Positions 51,966 to 59,919 of a stretch of 64,000 nucleotides of DNA are shown piece by piece. The stretch spans positions 124,001 through 188,000 of the forward strand of contig CBDFLN010000001.1 in NCBI GenBank assembly GCA_965249215.1, in the 5' to 3' direction. The translations under genes were made by a program, and so were the position numbers. The notes under the pieces were generated by a model that was not told the DNA's origin, did no database searches, and saw only the letters and a list, made by a program, of their open reading frames with translations. Origin of the DNA: G963667675 sp965249215 (GTDB lineage: Bacteria > Chloroflexota > Dehalococcoidia > Lucifugimonadales > UBA3495). Position 1 is the first letter of the stretch. Every line of letters begins with the position of its first letter.

Positions 51966-52939
51966 GATGTTAGCTCGTGCGACGTGATGAGCAACTCGTA
52001 CATCACCGCGTGGTGCGTGTTCTTCATTGGAACCCTGGCTAGATGGAGTCCCCGCCTGCGCGCCATCTCGATGACGTCGGCGCTCTCGTCGTAGGTCATC
52101 ATGAAGACGCCCCGTACCCGTGACATACGCTCGAACAGGTCCTCGTGGTCGATCTCGTTGTACGTATACAGACGCCTCCCCGCCCGCTTGCCAGCGGCGG
52201 TGTAGGGAGGGTCGATGAAGAACGCGGCCGCTTCCTTGTCCTTGCACAACTCCACGAGACTCACACCATCTCCCTGGAAGAAGTCGAACTGCTCGGCATG
52301 GTTCCCGATGGCGCGGATGCGTGCTGCGAGAGTGTCGGCGTACCAGCGAGAGGAAATCCCATGCCCATTCTCTCCCTCCTTCATCACCGAAGCGCCCTTG
52401 GCCAAGATGCCACCCCGACTGACCCTATTCCGCAGCAGGGTCCGAAAGGCGGCGTTCATACCTGACATCCCCGCATCCGCAAACACCGCGCTTACGTTCT
52501 CTGGAGTTGCTACGAAACCCTCGACGCGCTGGGCCAGTTCCTCGGCGTCGTCGAGCATACACTGCCAGAGATTGGATATGTCCGGGTCCCTCTCGCAGAG
52601 CACTGCACGATCCACATAGCGGTCCATGACCGCCGTTAGGGATGCGATCCCGCCACCGGCAAACGGCTCGACGAATACCTCTGGGCGAAAGTCGAGGCCC
52701 TCAAGGTACTTCCGTATTTCGGGCACGAGCCACGTCTTACCGCCTGGGTAGCGCAAGGGGCTACGCTGTGGGACCGACGCAACGTTGACCGCCTTGTCGG
52801 ATAGCACAGGGATCGCCTGCGCGACGTTCTGTTCGGTGACGCCTCTGGCTCCTTCGTCCTTCAGCGAGGCCGCTCCGTTCGAAGACGATATCTCGTCTCT
52901 TTGGCTCAGCGTGGACATGTCCGTTCGGGTTACTGTCAT
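51962..52939 (-). CDS. D12-class N6-adenine DNA methylase
   Basis: The 325-residue enzyme belongs to the Dam/DpnIIA family: LRYPGGKTWLVPEIRKYL (about residues 63-80), AdoMet motif EPFAGGGIASL (about 90-101) and catalytic DPPYTAAGKRAG (about 238). It protects DNA from the coupled NotI-like nuclease. NotI itself is not paired with this methylase class, so the combination is uncommon. The N-terminal 50 residues are low in conservation and may be partly untranslated if a later start is used. Confidence 0.82.
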   Translation of the reverse strand: MTVTRTDMSTLSQRDEISSSNGAASLKDEGARGVTEQNVAQAIPVLSDKAVNVASVPQRSPLRYPGGKTWLVPEIRKYLEGLDFRPEVFVEPFAGGGIASLTAVMDRYVDRAVLCERDPDISNLWQCMLDDAEELAQRVEGFVATPENVSAVFADAGMSGMNAAFRTLLRNRVSRGGILAKGASVMKEGENGHGISSRWYADTLAARIRAIGNHAEQFDFFQGDGVSLVELCKDKEAAAFFIDPPYTAAGKRAGRRLYTYNEIDHEDLFERMSRVRGVFMMTYDESADVIEMARRRGLHLARVPMKNTHHAVMYELLITSHELTS

Positions 52940-53059
52940 TGGCGGATCATACCCTCTCCAGGATTGCTCACGGTCCGATGATCGATGCCGTTCACGATCT
53001 ATCCCGCCTCCAACATAAGAGTTCCTCTGACTTCTGGAGACTGTCCATCGAAAGTAGAG

Positions 53060-53266
53060 CTAGGGATGAGACAGTAGTCTCCTCAATCTTCTCTGGCTTC
53101 CGTCATAGGTGTTGGCAAACATCAGGAGCCGGTCCCGCTCCATAATCCACTTGTTCCCGAACTTGGTGGCCGTGAGCTTGCCCTCCCGTATCAGGCGCTT
53201 TACCGTCTCCGGATGAATATCCAGAATCTTAGAAGCCTCGATGACGTCGATGTAGTTCTCAAGCAT
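53060..53266 (-). CDS. Small excisionase-like HTH protein
   Basis: A 68-residue MerR/HTH_17-type protein: DVIEASKILDIHPETVKRLI and REGKLTATKFGNKWIMERDR. This is the DNA-binding module of Xis-like or regulatory proteins in mobile elements. It lies upstream of the methylase gene on the same strand and diverges from the octapeptide-repeat gene, so it may regulate both. Confidence 0.75.
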   Translation of the reverse strand: MLENYIDVIEASKILDIHPETVKRLIREGKLTATKFGNKWIMERDRLLMFANTYDGSQRRLRRLLSHP

Positions 53267-53382
53267 GGGTCAGCCCTGATATGATTGTTGTACTACCACA
53301 TCATACCATGAAGTGCCAACGGTTCACACGCTATGGCGCGATGGCGGTTCCGGCAATGGGGCGGTTCGGGGAGGTAAACCTA

Positions 53383-53607
53383 ATGTCGAAGTTTCAGAAC
53401 AAAGCTAAAGGGTGGCCACGAAATAGTTACACCGGCCCGCACGGGGGACTATACACCGGTCCAGGAGGAGGACTATACACAGGACCTGGTGGCGGAGCAT
53501 CCACAGGTCCAGGTGGGGGAATGTCCACAGGTCCAGGTGGGGGAATGTCCACAGGCCCCGGGGGTGGCCTACGTGTACTGAACTGCGAACTTTTCAGTGG
53601 ACAGTAG
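53383..53607 (+). CDS. Octapeptide-repeat mini-protein ((Y/S)TGPGGG(L/A/M))6
   Basis: The 74-residue product begins MSKFQNKAKGWPRNS (basic, one Trp). Residues 16-63 are six uninterrupted copies of an octapeptide, (Y/S)TGPGGG with Leu, Ala or Met in last place; the first copy has His for one Gly. The tail is RVLNCELFSGQ with a single Cys. The ATG at 53383 has GGGAGG eight bases upstream. There is no signal peptide. I do not know a function for it. It lies between the HTH/restriction-modification genes and a lipoprotein gene on the opposite strand. Confidence 0.6.
   Translation: MSKFQNKAKGWPRNSYTGPHGGLYTGPGGGLYTGPGGGASTGPGGGMSTGPGGGMSTGPGGGLRVLNCELFSGQ
53428..53571 (+). repeat. Six 24-bp tandem repeats inside the mini-protein gene
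   Basis: Six units of 24 bp encode the octads. Copies differ mostly at third codon positions, with the last three closest (ATGTCCACAGG starts two of them). Synonymous variation points to selection on the protein sequence rather than recent slippage alone. Confidence 0.85.
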
Positions 53608-53621
53608 CCTTGTGATTCTTC

Positions 53622-54272
53622 TCATGGCAGCGTGCTCCCCCAGCCGGACCAGCAGGCGATGGAGCCGTTGGTCCTCACCCCGCAGGTGTACGATCCCCCG
53701 GCGCTGACGGAGACGAAGGAACCGGCGGGCCAGTTGGCCAGGCGGTATTGATTGTAGCCCCAGCAAGCGATGGAGCCGCCGGTCCTCACGCCGCAGGTGT
53801 GTTCGTCGCCGGCGCTGACGGATTCGAAGGATGGAGACCTACCGGGCGCCCCCGTCCGGGCGTCGTCGTTGGTTTCTGTCTCGGTGGGCTGGGGCGTGGC
53901 GGTCGAAGCGGTTTCCGGGGCCGGCCGAGACGTGGCAGTGGGCCTGGACTCTTCGGTATCTCGAGGCGTGGCGGCAGGCACGGAAGCTGACGCGCCACAG
54001 GCATCGTCGCGGCTCACCTTTAGGTCTTCGATGGGGGCTGCCGAACTCACATAGATGAACTGCTTCTTCGCGTCGTCCATATCCTCCGCGGTGGGGAACA
54101 TCATGAGCATGCTTTGCTCGAAAACCTCAGGGTCCCCATATTTCGCCCAGCAGTCCCAGGTCTGTTCGATGATGTCTTCCTTGCTTTCCCCGCCGCCGCA
54201 GGCGACCAGCAGAAGCATGGACGCCAGGATACACATAAGCGGAGCGGCGAATTTGGGCAACTTAGAGGTCAT
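53622..54272 (-). CDS. Lipoprotein with RCC1-like repeats, probably shortened
   Basis: A lipobox (MLLLVAC) is followed by an unknown helical domain (about residues 28-95), a Thr-rich linker and two RCC1-type blades (SFESVSAGDEHTCGVRTGG and SFVSVSAGGSYTCGVRTNG, each with IACW). A full RCC1 propeller needs about seven blades; the gene stops soon after the second, so it is likely truncated or belongs to a short subfamily. Confidence 0.65.
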   Translation of the reverse strand: MTSKLPKFAAPLMCILASMLLLVACGGGESKEDIIEQTWDCWAKYGDPEVFEQSMLMMFPTAEDMDDAKKQFIYVSSAAPIEDLKVSRDDACGASASVPAATPRDTEESRPTATSRPAPETASTATPQPTETETNDDARTGAPGRSPSFESVSAGDEHTCGVRTGGSIACWGYNQYRLANWPAGSFVSVSAGGSYTCGVRTNGSIACWSGWGSTLP

Positions 54273-54417
54273 GATTGCGCATCCTTGCAGAAACTTGGGC
54301 GGGTCAAGTCAGACCGCACACCTCGATCGACGCAGGCCGACGCTGACAAGAACCGCTCTCCAACCTGACCGGGTTCCGAGAACGATCTAGTCGGCCCTTG
54401 GTCCGTTGCGCGGCTAT

Positions 54418-54423
54418 ATTATA
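54418..54423 (-). promoter_or_regulatory. -10 box upstream of the RCC1-like lipoprotein gene
   Basis: The minus strand reads TATAAT here, about 145 bp before the gene's ATG, with no -35 match. The remaining part of the 220-bp gap shows nothing else. Confidence 0.35.
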
Positions 54424-54494
54424 ACCGGCAGGCAGGGTTCCAGGATGTGTCGGGGAGACCGACCTTCGGGCGCTTGAAGGTCAGGACCGCCTAC

Positions 54495-56141
54495 CTAATT
54501 GACGGTCAGGCCGTAAGAGTGGGTGATTCCTTCGTGCCATTCACGGTAATCAAGGAGCCTCACGGCGAACTCGAAGGTCCCGGAGCCGGTGGGGACACCG
54601 GAGATAGCTCCGGTAAAGGAGTCGAGCGCCAGCCCGTCGGGCAAAGCTCCGCTCTCCAAAGTCCAGTAGTAGTTGGGGGTCCCTCCAGCGGCGGTTAGTG
54701 CGCCGGAGTACGGTTGTCCGACTCTCCCGTCAGGCAATTCTCCGTCTGCAATCGACAGCGGTGCAAACGGGGAGGTATCGCGTAGGACATACCCGACGGC
54801 CTGGGCTGCCAGCAGGTCGAGTTTGGTCACGATCCAGCGCCCCTGTGGCATCTCGCCGTGGTATTCGTTGCCGTAAGCCCCTCGTTTGCTTGCTCGGTCT
54901 ATGGTGCCCGACAGATGGTCGGTGGCATCGATGAGCGGTCCGGAACCTTGATACCCTCTGATGTTGGCCTCAGCCAATTTACCGAATTCCTTTAGCTCTA
55001 CCCAGCCATCGTGATGAGAATTGAAAGCCAACGTGTGGCCCATTTCATGGTGAGCGATGGAATATAGGTCATTCTTAACGTCCTCCAAGTTGGTGGCCAG
55101 CCACCAGTCGCCCGCATTGGCTGCGACCATCCACCCCAATGTGTTGTAATTGCCCTCCTTTACCAGTTGGAGCCCGCCTGACCGCCTGATTGGATAGCTT
55201 GTCCCACCAGTCGACTGGTACCCACCCTGGAATGAACCTTCCCCTCCGGCCTTGAGTTCATGGCCATAGGCGTAAAGGAGGAACCCGGTGTAACTCTCAT
55301 TGTTGTTAACCACGCCTCCTCCGGTAAATCCCTCGGGAGTGAAAATCCAAGTCGCTTCTTGCCCTGCCGGCACTTCGTCAAGACCCATGTGATCGAAAAA
55401 GTATGCCCAATCCTCGGCTACTTGCCGAACGGTGTCCCTCGCAGCTTGGTCATCGAACAGTCCGGTTTGGTCTTGGGTAAAGTCAACGTGGATTTGAAAT
55501 TCCGGAGGACGGTCCAGGTCTTGGTCGATCACGTGCACATCAATTATTTCTGTCCTCTCGACAGAATTGGCATCGACAGTCTTGACTGTCAACTCATGGG
55601 TTTCGTTGGCGGTGTCACGGTCGGGGAAAATGGAGATATAGAATGTTCCGTCCGATGAGCCGTCTTCGATGGCTATGTACTTCCAAGACCCATCAGGTCC
55701 TGTTTCGCTGGGCAAGTCGAAATACACGCGGGGCGAGATTGAACTCACCCACACCTGTACGGGATAAGCCGGGCTCCCCGGCGTCTTGACGTAGTGTTTC
55801 ATCGCGGGGTTGGCCATATGCCCCTCCCAGTCGACTAGAACTATCCCACTCTGGTTCACCGTACGGCCGAAAAGATCGTGGATTAGCACTCCGCTGGATG
55901 GAATGATAGGCGTGGGGCTGGGTTGGGGCGTGGCTGTTGGCCTGGGGGTCGGAGTGGGTTGAGGGGTGACTGTCGGGCTGGGGGTGGGCGCGGGGGTATC
56001 CGGGACGGGAGTTGCTTCGCTGCTTCGGGCCGTGGGGGGTGGAGTATCGATCGGGGCGGCCGTTTCCGTTCCGCAGGCAAGGAGGCCGAGAGCGAGCAGG
56101 CCGATTATTATGATCGCCGTGAGCACTTTGAAACTCGGCAT
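54495..56141 (-). CDS. Lipoprotein zinc metalloprotease-like protein with Ig-type C-domain
   Basis: The lipobox is LGLLAC (about residue 23), followed by a Pro/Thr linker (about 30-80). A beta domain (about 85-210) precedes a protease-like domain (about 215-460) with HHEMGHTLAFNSHHDGW near residue 375: HExxH and further histidines. Metzincins have the third His six residues after the second; here it is seven or eight after, so the zinc site is unusual. The C-terminal 90 residues (ELPDGRVGQPYSGALTAAGG) are a putative Ig (He_PIG) domain. The ATG at 56141 has GGAG upstream. Confidence 0.72.
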   Translation of the reverse strand: MPSFKVLTAIIIIGLLALGLLACGTETAAPIDTPPPTARSSEATPVPDTPAPTPSPTVTPQPTPTPRPTATPQPSPTPIIPSSGVLIHDLFGRTVNQSGIVLVDWEGHMANPAMKHYVKTPGSPAYPVQVWVSSISPRVYFDLPSETGPDGSWKYIAIEDGSSDGTFYISIFPDRDTANETHELTVKTVDANSVERTEIIDVHVIDQDLDRPPEFQIHVDFTQDQTGLFDDQAARDTVRQVAEDWAYFFDHMGLDEVPAGQEATWIFTPEGFTGGGVVNNNESYTGFLLYAYGHELKAGGEGSFQGGYQSTGGTSYPIRRSGGLQLVKEGNYNTLGWMVAANAGDWWLATNLEDVKNDLYSIAHHEMGHTLAFNSHHDGWVELKEFGKLAEANIRGYQGSGPLIDATDHLSGTIDRASKRGAYGNEYHGEMPQGRWIVTKLDLLAAQAVGYVLRDTSPFAPLSIADGELPDGRVGQPYSGALTAAGGTPNYYWTLESGALPDGLALDSFTGAISGVPTGSGTFEFAVRLLDYREWHEGITHSYGLTVN

Positions 56142-56213
56142 ATTCTTCTCCGCCAATCGGTTCGGGCTGGTCACTGGCAGGCCCGGTCGCACGGGGGAGA
56201 CCCCTCACCCCGA

Positions 56214-56236
56214 CCCTCTCCCCAAAGGGGAGAGGG
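56214..56236. repeat. Intergenic hairpin, CCCTCTCCCC/GGGGAGAGGG
   Basis: A 10-bp perfect stem with loop AAA. GC-rich hairpins like this occur as dispersed intergenic repeats in many genomes and can end transcription. It sits directly downstream of the trpS-like 3' fragment, as though both were moved here together. Confidence 0.6.
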
Positions 56237-56247
56237 GGAATGTGTGG

Positions 56248-56327
56248 TTAGGCTAGGCCCATCTTTTCGTAGACTTCTTCGATGGTTTCGGCGGCTATGG
56301 CTCGGGCTTTCTTGCCGCCTTCTTCCA
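56248..56327 (-). pseudogene. 3' end of a tryptophanyl-tRNA synthetase gene
   Basis: On the minus strand the codons read LEEGGKKARAIAAET, then IEEVYEKMGLA and TAA (56248-56250). This is the C-terminal helix typical of TrpRS (KARAIA-ET-EEV-E-MGL). Only about 26 codons are present. They meet, in a different frame, the end of a thrombospondin-like gene near 56320. An isolated 3' end of a housekeeping gene is what integration or recombination at that gene leaves behind. Confidence 0.55.
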
Positions 56328-57203
56328 GTCCAGCAGCAGGTAGTCGGCCGATTCGTTGGTCGTATCGCCCGGCTCGTACCCTACCGCGAAGCCGAACAGA
56401 TCGTCGTCGTCGCTGCCGGTAACGGATATGTTGACCGTGACCGGGTTGCTGCCGAACGGCTGATCGCGAAAGGCGAGAGTAGGGCCGCTGTTCGCAAACT
56501 GCGTGGCCGTCAACTCATTGACAGAGGCATAGTCTTGAATGTCCCATTCGGGCGAGTCGTGGTCGGTCGGTCTCGGGTACGAATCCACCTTCCAGGTGTG
56601 TTTGGCAACCCTCGCTGGTCTCGCCACCGCGACTGGAGGGACACTCGTCGGTTGCTCCACCGATATGGTCGTTTTCTCCACCGGGATCGGTCGAGACTCA
56701 TCACTTGTCTGGGATGGGTCGCTGACCAGATCCACGTGTTTGAAACCGTGGATCTCCACGGACCCGCTGGAATACCCAACCGCCCTTAATCCCCGTACGA
56801 CGGCGCGGGTTCGCAGGTCACACATGAAAGGGGAGATGTAGAGCCACGACATGAACGTGAAGTAGTCCCTCTGTAACCGAGGCACGTCGCCCACGAATCC
56901 CAACTCGTAATTGTTGAAGTACTCGACAATGGCTTCGGCGCTTCGTCGCAGGCCCTCAGCGTCGGTCTCAAGCGGCATATGAACGCCCGACAGGGAGACG
57001 TGTCGCGATTCCTGGTGAATGGTCAGGCTGGTTGGCCTAGTCTCATCGTTCTCCTGCTGGCCCTTCTGCCAGCGCATCCTCTTGATCTCAGCCTTGACAG
57101 CTGGCGCAACTACATAGCGGCCATTCTCGCGAGCTACCTGAGGGGACACAATCCGGTCGATCGGAACGGCGAGCTCCTCAACTTTGTGCATGGCTTGCGG
57201 CAA
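56295..57203 (-). CDS. Protein with thrombospondin-C-like end, cut by the trpS fragment
   Basis: The N-terminal 200 residues are not recognised (with YFNNYELGFVGDVPRLQRDY in the middle). The C-terminal 100 residues match the beta-sandwich of bacterial thrombospondin-C-like proteins (NPVTVNISVTGSDDDDLFGF, then GYEPGDTTN and ADYLLLDWK). The domain breaks off right after DWK, where the trpS remnant begins, and the last eight residues are out of context. There is no signal peptide, so the start region may also be altered. Start TTG at 57203 has GAGGA upstream. Confidence 0.5.
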   Translation of the reverse strand: MPQAMHKVEELAVPIDRIVSPQVARENGRYVVAPAVKAEIKRMRWQKGQQENDETRPTSLTIHQESRHVSLSGVHMPLETDAEGLRRSAEAIVEYFNNYELGFVGDVPRLQRDYFTFMSWLYISPFMCDLRTRAVVRGLRAVGYSSGSVEIHGFKHVDLVSDPSQTSDESRPIPVEKTTISVEQPTSVPPVAVARPARVAKHTWKVDSYPRPTDHDSPEWDIQDYASVNELTATQFANSGPTLAFRDQPFGSNPVTVNISVTGSDDDDLFGFAVGYEPGDTTNESADYLLLDWKKAARKPEP

Positions 57204-57289
57204 CGTGAGTTCCTCTACCGCAGGGGCCTGAAAGACCGTGAGTCCAGGGTCCTTGTATCTTGGTTTGGGTGTGTAACAATCACTTCACT

Positions 57290-57449
57290 TAGGTGGATCG
57301 GGGTGCGGCAGACCGGTTTCTCCTTGGTTATGGAAGACCGCCAGAAAGCGAGGGTCGCCGCACCCCTTCCGAATAGAGCCCGAACAGTTGCCTGGGCCAA
57401 CGGAGCCCGCATCTTGCAAGGACGGGCCAGTAATTCGCAGGAGGTGCTC
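57290..57449 (+). ncRNA. Candidate bridge-RNA region of the second IS110 element
   Basis: This untranslated leader of an IS110 recombinase has perfect 10-bp arms, GGGGTGCGGC (57300-57309) and GCCGCACCCC (57357-57366), around a 47-nt loop. Size and position fit an IS110 guide RNA, but no guide sequences are identified. Confidence 0.4.
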
Positions 57450-58415
57450 ATGGATCAGGAAGGGATCTACGTAGGCATTGATGTAGCCAAGGCCCAAGTG
57501 GATGTCGCCGTCCGCCCCACGGACGACAGCTGGGAGGTTTCCTATGACGATGCAGGGGTCCGGCAGCTGGTCTCCCGGCTGAAGGCCCTTGAACCGGTTA
57601 TGGTGCTGCTGGAGGCTTCGGGCGGCTTGGAACTGCCCCTTGTAGCAGCTCTGGCGACCGAGGAGTTGCCAGTGGTCGTCGTCAACCCCCGCCAAGTGCG
57701 GGACTTTGCCAGGGCCACCGGGAAGCTGGCCAAGACCGACGCTCTGGACGCAGCGGTCCTGGCTCACTTCGCCGAAGCGGTTCGTCCACCCGTGCGCCCT
57801 CTGCGAGACGCCGAGACCCAGGCCCTTAACTCCCTGGCTGCCCGCAGGCACCAGGTGATGACCATGCTGGTCTCGGAGAAGAACCGCCTGAGCTCCGCCA
57901 CCACCGTCGCCGTCCGTCCCCGCATCGAGGCCCACATCGCGTGGCTGGAGCGAGAGCTGGACGACCTCGACGAAGGGCTGAGGCAGACTCTCCGTCAGAG
58001 TCCCGTGTGGCGAGATAAGGATGACCTGCTGCGCACCGTCCCCGGCGTGGGAGAGCAAGTCTCCCTCTCTCTTCTGGCCTATCTGCCGGAGCTGGGCACG
58101 CTGGACCGCCGGGAGATCGCCGCCCTGGTGGGTGTGGCTCCCTTCAACCGGGACAGCGGCACGCTGCGGGGCAAACGCACCGTCTGGGGTGGACGCGCCC
58201 GGGTCCGAGCCGCCCTGTACATGGGAGCGTTGGTAGCCAGCCGCTTCAACCCCCTCATACGGGACTTCTACCAGCGGCTGCTGGCCGCTGGCAAGCCGAA
58301 GAAGTTGGCCCTCACAGCCTGCATGCGCAAGCTGCTCGTTATCCTCAACTCCATGCTCAAGCATCGCTCCCCCTGGTGCGACCTGACTCCGACAGTCGCC
58401 GGCCATTCCTCTTGA
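57450..58415 (+). CDS. IS110-family recombinase (DEDD transposase)
   Basis: The 321-residue protein has the IS110 acidic residues in YVGIDVAKAQVDVAV (about residue 10), VLLEASGGLE (about 56) and KTDALDAAVLAHFAEA (about 98). The C-terminal domain shows LLRTVPGVGEQVSLSLL, ALVGVAPFNRDSGTLRGKR and ALYMGALVASRFNPLIRDF. AGGAGG precedes the ATG at 57450; an open frame continues upstream but lies in the presumed RNA region. It differs clearly from the other IS110 protein, so the two are separate elements. Confidence 0.88.
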   Translation: MDQEGIYVGIDVAKAQVDVAVRPTDDSWEVSYDDAGVRQLVSRLKALEPVMVLLEASGGLELPLVAALATEELPVVVVNPRQVRDFARATGKLAKTDALDAAVLAHFAEAVRPPVRPLRDAETQALNSLAARRHQVMTMLVSEKNRLSSATTVAVRPRIEAHIAWLERELDDLDEGLRQTLRQSPVWRDKDDLLRTVPGVGEQVSLSLLAYLPELGTLDRREIAALVGVAPFNRDSGTLRGKRTVWGGRARVRAALYMGALVASRFNPLIRDFYQRLLAAGKPKKLALTACMRKLLVILNSMLKHRSPWCDLTPTVAGHSS

Positions 58416-58418
58416 CTT

Positions 58419-59081
58419 TCAAGACAGTTGCTGTAGGATCGGCGTCTCGGTAAACGAGATCTCGGCGGATCGCAAGTCGACGGACATGTCGATCCTGTCG
58501 GTGGCCGTTTCCTTAACAGCATCGTACTCACGACAGTAGTGCTCCCAGGCCCTGAGATCATCGTCGAAGACGATCAGCGTCTCGGGCTGCCTGCCGCCAA
58601 AGGCCCGCTCCGAGAGGTTTGCCGATCCGACGATTACCCTGAGGCACTCTGGGTTGCTGGCTTCCAGAAGATACAGCTTCGCATACGCTATGTTCTGTTT
58701 CACTACGTAGAACTGTGCTTGGCCCGCCTGGATCCTCTCAAAGATAAGTCGCTGGCGTTCATCCTCCAACCGAAGTGCGGAGTCCCTCACCTGATTGATG
58801 AGAAACTGCTGGAAAGCAATTACATCGGCGAATCGTCCGAGTCCACCCTCATACCCGAAAACGCACTCGAAGTGCTCGAACGAAAACTTGTCCAGCATCC
58901 TGACAATCATTGATGTGCTGACCGAATAGGTCAAAACACGGATTCGATCGAACCCATCGAACATGTTCCAGTTGAAGGGCTCGACACCGTCGAACTGGGC
59001 GCGTACGACTTTGAGGCCCTGCTCGGCGGCCGACTGAGCGTCGTTGAAGTCAAGACGGTTCTGTATCGGTTCAATCATCAT
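58419..59081 (-). pseudogene. PLD-like nuclease/helicase-type protein, cut at its C-terminus
   Basis: The 220-residue remainder resembles the N-terminal phospholipase-D-like domain found in some restriction-type helicases: NIAYAKLYLLEAS, then VIVGSANLSERAFGGRQPET. The usual HxK reads YAK, so it may be inactive as a nuclease. The frame ends at a TGA in what looks like IS110-flanking sequence 4 bp after the transposase stop, so the rest of the gene was lost at the insertion. The ATG at 59081 follows AAGAGG. Confidence 0.5.
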
Positions 59082-59142
59082 CAAAGGATTACATAGCCTC
59101 TTAAGGCTTCCTAGCATGCTCCCGCGCGGTCTAAGAGTTCGG

Positions 59143-59451
59143 TCATGAAGCAGACTGCGCCGGCTCTCTGGGGTGCACTCGATCCGCGATGTCTTGGCCC
59201 GACTCGATCTCCACCGTCCGCAGCTCAAAAGTCTTCTGCAGGTTCAGCCAAAACTGCGGCGTCGTGCCCAAATAGTGCGAGAGGCGGAGCGCGGTGTCGG
59301 CGGTCACCCCGCGTTGCCCCTTAAGAATCGCCGTGATGCGGTTGGTGGGCACACCCAGCGCTATGGCCATCGCATTGGCCGACATGCCAAGCTCCTCAAG
59401 CTCCTCCGCCAGTATCTCCCCCGGATGCACCGGGCGCATGCTATTGCTCAT
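59143..59451 (-). CDS. higA: HigA-family antitoxin
   Basis: A 102-residue XRE-type HTH protein of the HigA/VapI family: RPVHPGEILAEELEELGMSA, then IALGVPTNRITAILKGQRGV and LGTTPQFWLNLQ. It binds and neutralises the HigB toxin and represses its own operon. The toxin gene lies 14 bp upstream on the same strand, in the usual higB-higA order. The antitoxin appears intact. Confidence 0.85.
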   Translation of the reverse strand: MSNSMRPVHPGEILAEELEELGMSANAMAIALGVPTNRITAILKGQRGVTADTALRLSHYLGTTPQFWLNLQKTFELRTVEIESGQDIADRVHPREPAQSAS

Positions 59452-59465
59452 TCCAGACTCCTCAC

Positions 59466-59744
59466 TTAGTGATAGTCCACGATCTCCACGTCGTATGGTC
59501 CGTCACCTTCCCAACGAAAGCAGATTCACCATTGGCGGTTGATCCGTATGCTGTACTCTCCAGCACGATCCCCGGAGAGCGATTCCAACCGATTGCTGGG
59601 TAGACCGGCCAGGTCTCTCAGAAACTCCGCGTTGTCCAGCACTGTTAGTCGGCGGGTCGCCTGGTCGGTGAAGCCCTGGAATTCTGGGACCAACTCTCCC
59701 GCAAAGAACCGCTCGGTCTTGCGGTCTCTGAAGCTACGAATCAT
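59466..59744 (-). pseudogene. higB: HigB-family toxin with an internal TGA
   Basis: HigB toxins are ribosome-associated mRNases of the RelE fold. The reading frame runs from MIRSFRDRKTERFFAGE to YSIRINRQW, then a TGA (59526-59528), and continues in the same frame with ICFRWEGDGPYDVEIVDYH to TAA at 59466-59468. Family members have Arg at the stop position (NRQWRI), so a single C-to-T change of CGA fits. The catalytic-region end is lost unless the TGA is read through. Confidence 0.7.
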
Positions 59745-59919
59745 TATAATGCTTTACGTAATAAGTATACAACATATCTCATACTCTACTATGGGGTCCA
59801 CCTCCAGACAAGCATACAGCCGACGACGGAGCAATCGTGGCTTAACAACGATTCACACACTCCAGCACCCACGTCACTTGCTCCGACGTGACAAAGGTGG
59901 GACAAATGTGTCTAGGTTG

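Noticed and set aside
53428..53571. 24-bp repeats as a CRISPR array
   Set aside because: The units are directly adjacent with no spacers and keep an open reading frame.
57285..58406. 373-codon minus frame opposite the IS110 recombinase
   Set aside because: Shadow of a well-supported recombinase.
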